DNA of 46,037 bases from Oscillospiraceae bacterium. Its GTDB lineage: Bacteria; Bacillota; Clostridia; Oscillospirales; CAG-382. The notes below the pieces were generated by a model. The model had not been told where the DNA came from and did no database searches. It worked only from the letters and a program-made list of their open reading frames with translations. The DNA lies in assembly GCA_022508745.1 (NCBI GenBank), contig JAFLUP010000010.1:1-46037 (forward strand), read 5' to 3'. Position 1 is the stretch's first letter, and each line of letters starts with the position of its first letter. The position numbers were made by a program, and so were the translations under genes. Of this stretch, positions 15,605 to 23,651 are shown piece after piece.

Positions 15605-15657
15605 AAAAAAACGGTCTGCCGCACACGCGTGCATACGCGCGGTGCGGCAGATTTTTT
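15605..15657. terminator. bidirectional terminator between the YD lipoprotein and the cotJC remainder
   Basis: The stem TCTGCCGCAC/GTGCGGCAGA (15615-15624 with 15642-15651) has an inner CGCGT/ACGCG stem. It is flanked by A residues on the left and six T residues on the right, between two convergent genes. Confidence 0.93.
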
Positions 15658-15673
15658 GCACTTCCGTGCAGGG

Positions 15674-16088
15674 TTATCTGCGGTCGAATTCCGGGTTGTA
15701 GGCGTAGAAGTTCTTGTAGTCCAGATCGTCCTGGATCAGGCGCATACATTCCCCGAAGCGCTGGAAGTGGGCCAGCTCCCGCTGGCGCAGGAAGCGGATG
15801 GGATCCCGCACGTCCGGGTCGTCGCAGAAGCGCAGGATGTTGTCGTAGGTGGTGCGCGCCTTCTGCTCGGCCGCCATGTCCTCCTGTAGGTCGGTGATGG
15901 CGTCCCCTTTGGATTGGAAGGTGTACGCGTCGTAGGGGATCCCCGCGGCGGATACCGGGTAGATCCCGGCGGTGTGGTCCACGAAGTAGGCGTCAAAGCC
16001 CGCCTTCTGCCACTGCTCGGGGGTCAGATCCCGGGTCAACTGATACACGATTGCGCTGATCATTTCCATATGCGCAAGCTCCTCGGTC
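15674..16088 (-). pseudogene. cotJC: cotJC, 3' part (codons 63-199), separated from its start by mobile element 1
   Basis: CotJC is a spore-coat protein of the manganese-catalase family. This part encodes TEELAHMEM (Glu and His ligands), AEQKARTTYDNIL and ELAHFQRFGE (further Glu and His ligands), and ends normally with PEFDRR. It has no start codon or RBS of its own apart from a chance GTG at the junction. The missing first 62 codons lie at 27686-27871. Joining the two parts at the shared dinucleotide restores codon GGG and an open frame of 199 codons, a usual CotJC length. The gene is therefore split rather than decayed. Confidence 0.93.
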
Positions 16089-16105
16089 CCCACAGGAGCA
16101 TCGGA
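16081..16105. other. left attachment site of element 1
   Basis: Host cotJC sequence ends with the CC crossover bases at 16089-16090. The element begins with seven bases and then GCATCGGA (16098-16105). That octamer is the inverted copy of TCCGATGC at the other end, at the same 7-base distance from the core. Confidence 0.85.
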
Positions 16106-16292
16106 AACGCTCCAAAATACATATCAAACGGCAAAATCATATGCTTTTGGCTTCCCGATTTTGCAAATCAAAACCAATGAACGACTGGCAAAATACCAGT
16201 CTTTTTTCATACCGGAGCCGACCACACCTATCAAACGCGGCAGACGGCGTGTGATCCGAGTGTTTGCGTCTGTGGAAGAAGTGATGGAATAA
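16091..16292 (+). pseudogene. 3' end of the serine recombinase gene, cut off by integration
   Basis: When the element ends are joined through CC, the recombinase frame runs from ATG at 27684 straight into this stretch. It stays open for 67 codons (starting with the joined codon CCC, then ACA GGA GCA TCG) and stops at TAA 16290-16292. A terminator begins three bases later. The tail has two parts: an N-terminal portion with LQNTYQTAKSYAFGFPILQI and a basic PIKRGRRRVIRVF segment followed by ASVEEVME. In the integrated state it has no start. It would be expressed only from the excised circle, giving a 619-residue recombinase. Confidence 0.82.
16131..16207 (+). other. two inverted repeats inside the recombinase tail next to attL
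   Basis: GCAAAATC/GATTTTGC (16131-16138 with 16157-16164) is followed by GACTGG-N7-CCAGTC-TTTTTT (16183-16207). The second looks like an intrinsic terminator but lies inside the recombinase reading frame of the circular form. It could be a recombinase-factor binding region or a premature terminator. Confidence 0.5.
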
Positions 16293-16294
16293 CA

Positions 16295-16337
16295 GGGATC
16301 TTCTCTTTGCGATTGCAGGGGAAGATCCCTTTTTATT
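16295..16337 (+). terminator. terminator of the full-length recombinase gene in the circular form
   Basis: GGGATCTTC (16295-16303) pairs with GAAGATCCC (16321-16329) and is followed by TTTTTATTTT. It lies three bases behind the stop codon of the recombinase tail and would serve the recombinase only after excision. Confidence 0.85.
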
Positions 16338-16363
16338 TTGGAAAAATGCGTGGAAAATACCGG

Positions 16364-16392
16364 TGGAAATGGAGGATTGAAGGTTCTATAAT
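16364..16392 (+). promoter_or_regulatory. possible promoter of the Mor-like gene
   Basis: A consensus TATAAT (16387-16392) has TGGAAA (16364-16369) 17 bases upstream, a weak -35. GGAGG follows at 16401-16405. Confidence 0.5.
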
Positions 16393-16418
16393 GTCTAAAA
16401 GGAGGCGATGGGTGTCAT

Positions 16419-16691
16419 ATGGAGAAAGAAAAAGGGCAAATATTAAATGGTGTTTATGAAGCAATTAGCGAGCTGATCGGTTTTGACAATACCACAAAGC
16501 TGTACGAAAATTTTCGTGGCAGTCAAATCAATTTCCCCACAAAACTTTTCTCAAAAGAGTTTGTGTTACAGGAAGCGATCAAATCCTACGACGGAACTGC
16601 TGAGTCCATTAACAAAATCGCCGTCAAATACAACTATTCGGAACGAACGATCCGCAAATTGTTAAACGATCATTTGCACAAAATGAAGTGA
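16419..16691 (+). CDS. Mor/CD3324-like helix-turn-helix DNA-binding protein
   Basis: The 90-residue protein has the layout of the Mor transcription activator family. An N-terminal dimerisation part (AISELIGFDNTTKLYENFRGSQINFP) is followed by a C-terminal helix-turn-helix (INKIAVKYNYSERTIRKLL). Such proteins are small DNA-binding regulators in phages and mobile elements of Clostridia. Upstream is a GGAGG 13 bases before the ATG, a long distance but with no better in-frame start. It is the first gene at the left end of the element and could control the cargo cassette behind it. Confidence 0.7.
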   Translation: MEKEKGQILNGVYEAISELIGFDNTTKLYENFRGSQINFPTKLFSKEFVLQEAIKSYDGTAESINKIAVKYNYSERTIRKLLNDHLHKMK

Positions 16692-16805
16692 CGAGACTGG
16701 CAAATGGCTTTTGAAAAGAGCAAAAAAACCATTTTATATTAGCGATTTCGTTTGAAATCGTATTATGTTCTTTATATATTTTTAATGATCGGGGTGAATA
16801 CTGTA

Positions 16806-19400
16806 ATGGAATTCAATAGTTATCAAAAATACCGTACGGAGATAGACCAGCGGTGTCAACGCTTTGCTGATAAAACGGCAATTACATATATGAGGGATAA
16901 CGGCGAAATTACCGAAACAACCTTTGCGGAAATGTTAAAAGGACACAAAGATTTAGTGCGCCTCATGACGACTGCGGGTGTGGTTGCCGGTGACAGAGCG
17001 GCTATTATAGCACCACACTCACCGCAAAGCGTCTTGGCTGCTTTGGGGCTTGCTTACGCAAACATTACAGCCGTATTGATTGATGCTTCTCTTCCGGCAA
17101 GTGAAATCAACCGATTGCTTTCCTATTCAGATGTGCAGGCTTGTTTTGTAACAGATAAACTTTACAACGGTATAACTACGGAACTAAAAAACGCGGTTCC
17201 CTTTTTTGAGCTGTGCTCAAGGGAGAACGAGTACCGCTTGTTTGAGGGTAGTGTATCAACTCCGCACAAAGAAAAAACACCTGATCCTGAAAAAGATGTT
17301 ATTGCTATACTTTTTTCTTCCGGTACTACCGCTCAAATGAAGGGCATTAAAATAACCTATGCCTCGGTTATGAAAGCGTCCGAAATATTTATACGCAATG
17401 TGCAATGGAAACCGGAATACAGTTATTTACATGTGTTTCCCCTCAATCATATAGCCGGCTATGCAACGGTACAGGCATTTTTGTCTTGCGGTTCAGAGTT
17501 GGGAATGATTGAAAACATGACTGCGGCAAAGCTCCAAGATGCACTTTTAAAATATGAGCCCCACGGCTTTGGCATGATTCCAAAAGTGTTTGAGATGATG
17601 GAAGATAAAATTCGTTTGACATTGAAGCAAAAGGGGCTTTTTGCAGAAAAAGCTGTGTTGCTTTTAATGTCGTTGTCCTCATTTTTAAGAAAAAATTTTG
17701 GTTGCATGATAGGAAGAAGGCTGCTTGGGTTTGTAACAAAACAAGTTTTCGGTAAAAACATTGTTGCCATTGGAACAGGAGCATCCCTTTGTAGACCCTC
17801 AACATCAAAATTCTTTTTGGACTTAGGTCTTTATTGGACCAACAATTACGCCTCTACAGAAACAAATGTACCTGCGGCATCTACGGGCAATTTTGACAGA
17901 TATCCAGTAGGAATGGCGGGCAAAGCAAACCGCAACCCAGAAATTGATATTAAGATAAATGCGCCCAATAAAGACGGCGTGGGTGAGATATATGTCAAAA
18001 GTCAGTTGCTCATGAAAGGTTATTTCCGTGACGAAGAGCTTACTCGCCAAAGCTACGATGGCGAATATTTTAAAACCGGCGATTACGGCTATATTGACAA
18101 AAAGGGGAATTTATTTGTTACAGGTAGAGTGAAGGAGTCGATATTGCTTCATTCAGGCAAAAAAGTTTCGCCAACCGATGTGGAGAACTTCTACGAGTCC
18201 GCTTGCGGCAATATTCCTTTTGCCTGTTGCGGTTATCCCAAGGAGGATTCAAGCTTTGACGGAATCCATTTATTTGTGCAAACCAAGGGACAATCGATAA
18301 ATCATATTGAGGATGTAATACAGCAGATCAACACTATTTCGGCAAAAGAAGCAAACCTTTATCGACTGGATGCCGTTCATAAGATTGACGAGATACCAAT
18401 GACTTCCGTCGGTAAAGTAAAGCGTTTCGAGTTGCAAAGATTTATTAAAGGTGAAACCACATTAAATACGACGGAAAAGAGCGTGCCGAGTAACGAAGCG
18501 CTGCAAAAAATGTCTGTGGAACAGGGTGTCATAGTGTTGATAACCCGAGTTTTACAAAATGGTGATGCTGTACAGTTAGAAAGCAACCTACAGTACGACG
18601 TAAGCCTTGATTCTCTCCGCGTTTTGGAACTTGATATACTACTACAAGACCTTTACGGTGTGTCGACTGTTGACGAGTGGTTGAATTTTAGCACCGTTGC
18701 AGATCTTGTGGATTACATAAAAACACATTTGCATACAGAGCCAAAACAAAAAGAATCGTATCCTTTGCCAAGAACAGACGAAGATATTCAAAAACTAAAG
18801 GCTGTTTGTGCAAATGCAGAACAGATTTGCGATTTTGAATATATTGGTTTAGAGAATATTCCCGCCGATCCTTGCCTTTTTGCACCAAATCATAGCAGCC
18901 ATCTTGACACGGTGGCCATATATAAGGCGTTGTCGATTATTGATGAAAGAAGACTAAGCAAAATGTGTTGTCTTGCCGCAAAGGAACTTATGGAAAATAC
19001 GGAATTTAAAAGCATTTTCAAGGCCATTGGTGCTGTTCCGGTAGACCGTAAGGTGAATTCCGCAGCAGCGCTTAAAACCTTGCAAAATTGTATAGCGGAA
19101 GAAGATTACAGCGCACTTATTTATCCCGAAGGAACAAGAACTCGAACTGGGAATATCGGCAAGTTTTTTGACGGAGTAGCTATTATCTCCTCAAAAACAG
19201 GCGTGCCAATTGTGCCGGTGGGAATCGTCGGCGCATTTGAAATATGGCCTCCTCAATGCGATGAGCCAAAGAGCTTTTCGGAAAAGCGAAAAATTACTAT
19301 AAAATTTGGAAAGCCGATTGATCCTCACGGATACGAAATTAAGCAGATGACCGAAGAAATCAAAAAATCAATTATAGGTTTGTGTGAGAAAGAATCATGA
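16806..19400 (+). CDS. AMP-dependent acyl ligase - acyl carrier protein - acyltransferase (PlsC-type) fusion
   Basis: The protein has 864 residues in three parts. The adenylation domain (about 1-545) has AILFSSGTTAQMKG (A3), YASTETN (A5), YFKTGDYGY (A7), VTGRVKESI (A8) and SVGKVKR (A10, catalytic Lys). A carrier domain (about 570-640) has DVSLDSLRVLEL with the phosphopantetheine Ser. An LPLAT/PlsC domain (about 670-864) has FAPNHSSHLD (catalytic His and Asp) and YPEGTRTRTG. This suggests activation of a fatty or similar acid, loading on the fused carrier and transfer to a lysophospholipid or other acceptor. It resembles Aas but with its own ACP. ATG 16806 is chosen for GGGGTG 9 bases upstream. 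Its A+T-rich codon use is unlike the host. Confidence 0.88.
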   Translation: MEFNSYQKYRTEIDQRCQRFADKTAITYMRDNGEITETTFAEMLKGHKDLVRLMTTAGVVAGDRAAIIAPHSPQSVLAALGLAYANITAVLIDASLPASEINRLLSYSDVQACFVTDKLYNGITTELKNAVPFFELCSRENEYRLFEGSVSTPHKEKTPDPEKDVIAILFSSGTTAQMKGIKITYASVMKASEIFIRNVQWKPEYSYLHVFPLNHIAGYATVQAFLSCGSELGMIENMTAAKLQDALLKYEPHGFGMIPKVFEMMEDKIRLTLKQKGLFAEKAVLLLMSLSSFLRKNFGCMIGRRLLGFVTKQVFGKNIVAIGTGASLCRPSTSKFFLDLGLYWTNNYASTETNVPAASTGNFDRYPVGMAGKANRNPEIDIKINAPNKDGVGEIYVKSQLLMKGYFRDEELTRQSYDGEYFKTGDYGYIDKKGNLFVTGRVKESILLHSGKKVSPTDVENFYESACGNIPFACCGYPKEDSSFDGIHLFVQTKGQSINHIEDVIQQINTISAKEANLYRLDAVHKIDEIPMTSVGKVKRFELQRFIKGETTLNTTEKSVPSNEALQKMSVEQGVIVLITRVLQNGDAVQLESNLQYDVSLDSLRVLELDILLQDLYGVSTVDEWLNFSTVADLVDYIKTHLHTEPKQKESYPLPRTDEDIQKLKAVCANAEQICDFEYIGLENIPADPCLFAPNHSSHLDTVAIYKALSIIDERRLSKMCCLAAKELMENTEFKSIFKAIGAVPVDRKVNSAAALKTLQNCIAEEDYSALIYPEGTRTRTGNIGKFFDGVAIISSKTGVPIVPVGIVGAFEIWPPQCDEPKSFSEKRKITIKFGKPIDPHGYEIKQMTEEIKKSIIGLCEKES

Positions 19401-19987
19401 AAATAGGCATTGATACAGACGGTGTTTTAACCGATATGGCAGGATTTTTGCAATTGGCAGGTAAACAATATTTAAAGCGTGAACCTGTAAAAATGCAAGC
19501 ATACAGCATAGAAGAAATGTTTAACACAAGCAAAAGTGAAAAATTGCGGTATGGTATTCCCTTGTTTATAAACTATTGCAAAAACTGTCCTCCTCGGGAA
19601 AACGCCCAAAAGGTAATAGCGCAATTGACCAAAGATGGTCATGAACTATTTGAAATCACAGCAAGAAAGTTTGTAACTATGAAAAACCCGCTTGGATGGT
19701 ACAGTAAAAAATTGCTACTCAAGTGGTATAAAAAATATGGGCTTCATTTTTCAAAAATCGTGTTTTGTTCCGAAAAAAATACAGGCCCCGCCAAAACAAA
19801 AGCTTGTATTGAACACGGTGCAAAAATCATGGTGGAAGACAGACCTGAAGTAGCAGAGTGTTTAGCGAAAAGCGGAATCACGGTTTTGCTTTTTGACGCA
19901 CCCTATAATCAAGATGTACAAGATCAAAAGATAATAAGAGTGCACAGCTGGACCGAGATATATGATTATATAAAAGAGATTGTATAA
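19397..19987 (+). CDS. HAD-superfamily phosphatase / 5'-nucleotidase-like protein
   Basis: The 196-residue protein begins with MKIGIDTDGVLTDMAG, the HAD DxD motif in the deoxyribonucleotidase style. A Ser/Thr motif (LFEITARKF), a conserved Lys (GPAKTKAC) and an acidic motif (IMVEDRPEVAECL) follow. HAD proteins of this type dephosphorylate small molecules, and the substrate is unknown. Its ATG overlaps the stop of the ligase-acyltransferase gene (ATGA), so the two products are made together. The same A+T-rich composition points to one acquired cassette. Confidence 0.82.
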   Translation: MKIGIDTDGVLTDMAGFLQLAGKQYLKREPVKMQAYSIEEMFNTSKSEKLRYGIPLFINYCKNCPPRENAQKVIAQLTKDGHELFEITARKFVTMKNPLGWYSKKLLLKWYKKYGLHFSKIVFCSEKNTGPAKTKACIEHGAKIMVEDRPEVAECLAKSGITVLLFDAPYNQDVQDQKIIRVHSWTEIYDYIKEIV

Positions 19988-20065
19988 ATTTTTCTGGAAC
20001 AATATTCTAATTTAATTATTGTGAAAAACCGATTTTGAATGTGGAAAGTATAGGAGAAACAAAAC

Positions 20066-21067
20066 ATGAAAATGATAAAAGACACATTGTTAGAAGGCCC
20101 ACTATACAAAATATTATGGAAAAGAAACATGCTCACAAAAATAGTATACATTCTAATTCCGTTTGTATTAATCCTTGCGTTTGGTTTGATTCTATATTCC
20201 GCCGGAGCGCTTAATATGGAAACGGGATATGGGTTTTTAGATGATTATACAAACTGTTATATGTTAGCGTACATATTCTTTTTCATGTATTTTGTGCATG
20301 GTATGTTTTTGCCGTGGCTTGATAGCAAGGTGGATGCCTTTGGCAAGTCCTTTTCGCCAGCCAATCACGATTACTACAGAAAAAGAATCGATGGCTGCAG
20401 GCTTGCCTTGATTTTAGTCGCTATTGGAATATCTTTATTTTGCACCCCGTTTATAAAAGTCGCGTCTGAAACCGGAGACCAAAATTGGTATTTTAGACTT
20501 AATAGAATTGAATTGCTTTATTATACGTTTTTAATCATTTGTACATGGATTATGTCTGCAAAACTATTTATTGACATAGGAATTCAGATGATATCTTTAT
20601 ACAAATATTTGAAAAAGTTTACGGGTGATATCGATTTATATAACTCGGATAAAAAATGCGGATTGAAAAGTTTGTATAATGCAATTGCGGCTTCCATGGG
20701 GTTTGGGGTGTATTTTATACTTGCAATAGGTATGATTTTATATTCAGATTATCGTGCATTCACTCATTTTGGACTATTGATGGACGCCTACAAATATCGG
20801 AGCGCGATTATAGCCATTACCATCCTACTGTCGGTAATATATTATGCTATAATAATCGTCACCTATATTTTATTGAACACGAAAACACGTAATCAAATTG
20901 AGAACAAGCTAAAAGAACTTGGCAATGATTTAAACAATGGCCAAGTGATGTATTTAAGAAATATATCGTTATCTGTGATAAACCCAAATGATATCTGCAT
21001 TTTCTTGCTGACGGTTCTTTTCCCCGGTGTTGCCGCATTAATTCAAATATTATTACCATTTTCTTAA
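20066..21067 (+). CDS. polytopic membrane protein of unknown function
   Basis: The 333-residue protein shows about seven or eight hydrophobic helices, including IVYILIPFVLILAFGLILYS, MLAYIFFFMYFVHGMFLPWL, LALILVAIGISLFCTPFI, FGVYFILAIGMIL and AIIAITILLSVIYYAIIIV. A charged cytoplasmic stretch (NTKTRNQIENKLKELGNDL) sits before the last helix. I recognise no family. AGGAG precedes the ATG. It lies 78 bases behind the HAD gene, shares the same base composition and is followed by a strong terminator. It is therefore probably the last gene of the cargo operon and may move or modify the lipid product. Confidence 0.75.
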   Translation: MKMIKDTLLEGPLYKILWKRNMLTKIVYILIPFVLILAFGLILYSAGALNMETGYGFLDDYTNCYMLAYIFFFMYFVHGMFLPWLDSKVDAFGKSFSPANHDYYRKRIDGCRLALILVAIGISLFCTPFIKVASETGDQNWYFRLNRIELLYYTFLIICTWIMSAKLFIDIGIQMISLYKYLKKFTGDIDLYNSDKKCGLKSLYNAIAASMGFGVYFILAIGMILYSDYRAFTHFGLLMDAYKYRSAIIAITILLSVIYYAIIIVTYILLNTKTRNQIENKLKELGNDLNNGQVMYLRNISLSVINPNDICIFLLTVLFPGVAALIQILLPFS

Positions 21068-21123
21068 TGGAGAGTACCCTAATAAAAAGATGAAAATTGT
21101 ACACTAACTTAGCACAACTATTT

Positions 21124-21159
21124 CACCCATCATCCTGTCTTGGATGATGGGTGTTTTTT
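21124..21159 (+). terminator. terminator of the cargo operon
   Basis: A perfect 12-bp stem CACCCATCATCC/GGATGATGGGTG (21124-21135 with 21142-21153) is followed by six T residues. The next start codon is only 37 bases further on, leaving little room for a promoter between them. Confidence 0.95.
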
Positions 21160-21190
21160 ATACATGAACAAAAAAACAGGAGGGTTACAT

Positions 21191-21454
21191 ATGCGGTACA
21201 TTACAACAAACGCGGCGGGCAGGATCCCGGTGGGGACACAACTCCTCTTGTGGATGCTGTTTGACCGGATGCAGGTGGAAAAGGATTACTTGCAGATTTT
21301 CAATCTAAGCGTTCAAAACGAAAAACAGCACATTCGCCATCATCAAGAGCAACCGCCGTGGAGCGAAGAAATCCTTTTTCTGACGGATGCACCCGTGGCA
21401 GAAAAGATTTATATCATCACGGAAGGCAAATACAGCACCATGATGTTGGCATAG
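21191..21454 (+). CDS. DUF960 family protein
   Basis: The 87-residue protein matches the DUF960 pattern. RYITTNAAGRIPVGTQLLLWMLFDRM is the N-terminal core (shown here from position 2), then DYLQIFNLS, a His-rich QEQPPW segment and KIYIITEGKYSTMMLA at the end. The family is common on Firmicutes plasmids and integrative elements and has no known function. AGGAGGG lies 7 bases before the ATG. It begins a run of closely spaced small genes to 22527. Confidence 0.7.
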   Translation: MRYITTNAAGRIPVGTQLLLWMLFDRMQVEKDYLQIFNLSVQNEKQHIRHHQEQPPWSEEILFLTDAPVAEKIYIITEGKYSTMMLA

Positions 21455-21478
21455 GACTATTGAAGGGAGGTGGGCGCG

Positions 21479-21556
21479 ATGAAGTTTTTCTTAATCGGCT
21501 TTCTGTCCGTATTTGCGTTGCTGATCGCAACCGACAAAGCATTGTCCATTTCATAA
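21479..21556 (+). CDS. 25-residue hydrophobic peptide
   Basis: The short frame begins MKFFLIGFLSVFALLIATDK and would form one membrane helix. It has a good GGGAGGT site 7 bases before the ATG and sits between two other genes with matching spacing, which supports expression. Its function is unknown. Type I toxins and small membrane proteins have this look, but no antisense partner is evident. Confidence 0.5.
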   Translation: MKFFLIGFLSVFALLIATDKALSIS

Positions 21557-21572
21557 GGAAAGGAGTAAAACC

Positions 21573-21701
21573 ATGTTAACATTTCTCATAGCAACAGCAC
21601 TTTCAAAAGTCTCGGTGGACGCGGTACTTGCTGGTGCCGCAGCTGCCGTCTCGCTTTACTGCGGTGTAAAAACGCCGAGAAACCGTAGGAGGCGCAGATG
21701 A
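21573..21701 (+). CDS. 42-residue membrane peptide with basic tail
   Basis: The frame starts MLTFLIATALSKVSVDAVLA, continues with an Ala-rich helix and YCGVKTPRNRRRRR, and would span the membrane once with a positive inside tail. AAAGGAG precedes the ATG. Its stop overlaps the start of the next gene (ATGA), showing translational coupling. Function unknown. Confidence 0.55.
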   Translation: MLTFLIATALSKVSVDAVLAGAAAAVSLYCGVKTPRNRRRRR

Positions 21702-22042
21702 TTAAAATCGTCAAACCGGAGGATTTACAGAACATTTCCGATACAGAGGTATTCCCGTACATTCAAAATCTGCTGGATAGTCTTCTAAAAGAATATGCCG
21801 TTTATTGCCCCGGCTCTTCCATTGAGAGGATCGGGGCTATTTTTCTTTTGGAGAGGGCGGAGGATTTAGAGCTCTACGCGGAAATGGGATTGTGTTCTCC
21901 GATTCAGCAAAATTCGTTTGAATGGATTGAGGACATAGGCGGGTATTGCAATGGTTGTATCGTTTTAGATACTGACAGGGCAATCAATATCATTGGAAAA
22001 TCCACAATTTTTGAAAACATACGAAAGGAAACATCCACATGA
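21698..22042 (+). CDS. hypothetical mobile-element protein
   Basis: The 114-residue acidic protein has an N-terminal helix-rich part (LQNISDTEVFPYIQNLLDSLLKEY) and a beta-strand part with IERIGAIFLLERAEDLELYAEMG and GGYCNGCIVLDTDRAINIIG. It overlaps the preceding peptide and the following DUF1643 gene by 4 bases each. I cannot assign a family with certainty. The position in a DUF960/DUF1643 block suggests an accessory role for the element. Confidence 0.7.
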   Translation: MIKIVKPEDLQNISDTEVFPYIQNLLDSLLKEYAVYCPGSSIERIGAIFLLERAEDLELYAEMGLCSPIQQNSFEWIEDIGGYCNGCIVLDTDRAINIIGKSTIFENIRKETST

Positions 22043-22527
22043 GTAAAGACCTGATTGAAAAAACAAGTACAGTGAAAACAACTGCCGTTTTCAGCAAAAG
22101 CGGAGCAGACCGGTACCTGCTGAAATATGAATGGGACGGCACGAAAAAATCTGCGGTGATCATCATGAGCGTACCCTCGGTAGCGTCTGAATTACTGTTC
22201 GACCAGACGAGTATGTTGTGCCGGAACGGAGCGGTAAAAAACGGGTTCGGGAGCATTTCGATCGTCAACCTCACCCCTGCCATTCACAATCCAGCTCCTA
22301 AACAGGACAAACAGAACACTTCTATCATCATGGAGGAATGCGAAAAGGCGGATTGCATCATCGTCGCATTCGGGCGTGGTACAAACTTTTTAGTGGAAAA
22401 AGAAGCCATGCTGAATGCGCTTTCGCCGTTTGAGAAGAAACTCTACACCCTGATCGACCTCAAAGGGCAACCCTTTTCCCATCCCCTCAGCCCGTATGCG
22501 CATGAATGGTTGATTCGTAAATTGTAA
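22039..22527 (+). CDS. DUF1643 family protein
   Basis: The 162-residue protein follows the DUF1643 layout. RYLLKYEWDGTKKSAVIIM is the N-terminal strand pair and GFGSISIVNLTPAI the middle. CEKADCIIVAFGRGT is a Rossmann-like strand, and LKGQPFSHPLSPYAHEW is the family's C-terminal Gly/His/Pro signature. The biochemical role is unknown, and the family is frequent on mobile elements. It overlaps the previous gene by 4 bases and is followed by a terminator. Confidence 0.75.
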   Translation: MSKDLIEKTSTVKTTAVFSKSGADRYLLKYEWDGTKKSAVIIMSVPSVASELLFDQTSMLCRNGAVKNGFGSISIVNLTPAIHNPAPKQDKQNTSIIMEECEKADCIIVAFGRGTNFLVEKEAMLNALSPFEKKLYTLIDLKGQPFSHPLSPYAHEWLIRKL

Positions 22528-22550
22528 GTGTTTATCTGAGCGTTGGAAAC

Positions 22551-22590
22551 AGCCGATATCGCCAATAAAACGGCGGTATCGGCTCTATTT
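22551..22590. terminator. terminator between DUF1643 and the convergent HTH gene
   Basis: AGCCGATATCGCC (22551-22563) pairs with GGCGGTATCGGCT (22572-22584) with one G-T pair, and CTATTTT follows. Confidence 0.85.
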
Positions 22591-23396
22591 TAACTGTTTT
22601 TCTTTTTTTCATTGTCGCTATTGACGCATTTTATATCATGGAAAAAATCATATTGATATTTCTCTTTTCCCCAGAACTTACAGGCAATTTTGAAAAATGC
22701 TTCATAGGAAATTGGGGTTGTTTTGTAGCAATCGCTTTCTTGAAATTTTAGATAAACTTCTTCATAATTCTTTCGCACCGGACGGGGGCTTTGCAGATAG
22801 CCGCGAAGTGTTGTGACGCTTTTCATGTATTTCTGACATCCCTGTTGATCCAGAAAATCCAATTTTTCATAATCGTATGAGGACAGAGCGGGATAGTCGA
22901 TTAAGTGCTGTTTGATCATCTCAATTTGACGATCGCGAAGATAGATGGGTTGAAGAGTTTTTCCGTTTTGTCTGAAATATATATCCCTCAAGTCATCGTT
23001 GTGTTTTTTGTAAAGCCGCTCGCTGAATTCATTTAGCAGCTTACAGGCAAATTCATGCGGACTTCTTTCATATATGTAGTAGTTAAAATACGCTTCACAG
23101 TATTCCCGAATCACCTCACGGGTTTCATATGTACACTTGCGACGATGCGATTTTATGGTGTACCTGTCCATGAACGATCTCGCCGCTGCATTATTTCGTA
23201 ATCTGCACGGCGGGGCATCTTTCAATTTGGGGGTTTCGCGAATAAAATCTTCCACCTCATTCCGGATCCCGTCAAATTTCTTTTTGTATCTATTGATGGT
23301 ATTTCTACTGCAAGATAATTTTTCCGCAACCTTTCCTGCAGGAATGTGATTAACAAAGATGCTGATAAGTGCGTAAAGAATCTCTTCCGGCTTCAT
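22590..23396 (-). CDS. helix-turn-helix protein, probable element regulator
   Basis: The 268-residue protein has an N-terminal transposase/resolvase-type helix-turn-helix, AGKVAEKLSCSRNTINRYKKKF (residues about 20-41, shown from the second helix onward as NTINRYKKKF). The rest is rich in Lys, Arg, Tyr and Phe and shows no catalytic motif I know. GGAGG lies 10 bases before the ATG. It is transcribed away from the replication ATPase gene across a 255-base A+T-rich gap, an arrangement usual for repressors of mobile elements. An 11-base palindrome CCTTG-A-CAAGG (23414-23424) just upstream of its start could be its operator. Confidence 0.65.
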   Translation of the reverse strand: MKPEEILYALISIFVNHIPAGKVAEKLSCSRNTINRYKKKFDGIRNEVEDFIRETPKLKDAPPCRLRNNAAARSFMDRYTIKSHRRKCTYETREVIREYCEAYFNYYIYERSPHEFACKLLNEFSERLYKKHNDDLRDIYFRQNGKTLQPIYLRDRQIEMIKQHLIDYPALSSYDYEKLDFLDQQGCQKYMKSVTTLRGYLQSPRPVRKNYEEVYLKFQESDCYKTTPISYEAFFKIACKFWGKEKYQYDFFHDIKCVNSDNEKKKNS

Positions 23397-23413
23397 GAGT
23401 ACGTATCCTCCTG

Positions 23414-23651
23414 CCTTGACAAGGTGACAATGTTTTGTAAAAAATGATGGTTTTTATGCTCCGGACAAATCTATATAGGCAAAAAACGGAAAGAAAATAT
23501 GCTCACGATGACAAATTGCAGCAAAATTAAAAGAAAATGGGAATTATATAGTAAATTGATGAAAAATGATTCGAATTGAATGAAAAATGGCTTGACATCG
23601 TCGAGAGCAAAACATCCGCGATTGCCTAAATAATCAATAAGGAGAGTTCAT
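23414..23651. other. divergent intergenic region with palindrome and direct repeats, possible origin/operator region
   Basis: The region holds CCTTG-A-CAAGG at 23414-23424. TGAAAAATG occurs twice (23560-23568 and 23581-23589), 21 bases apart, and the second is followed by TTGACA at 23592. The centre is strongly A+T-rich. No confident promoter pair is seen. Repeats beside a replicative-type ATPase resemble a small iteron region. Confidence 0.4.

Noticed and set aside
16183-16207. Hairpin plus six T residues as an ordinary terminator near attL
   Set aside because: It lies inside the frame that extends the recombinase in the circular form. It is listed as a structure of uncertain role instead.
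21358-21579. 73-codon plus-strand frame overlapping the DUF960 gene and the 25-residue peptide
   Set aside because: It starts inside DUF960 in another frame without an RBS, and the two small genes with good RBS sites explain the region better.
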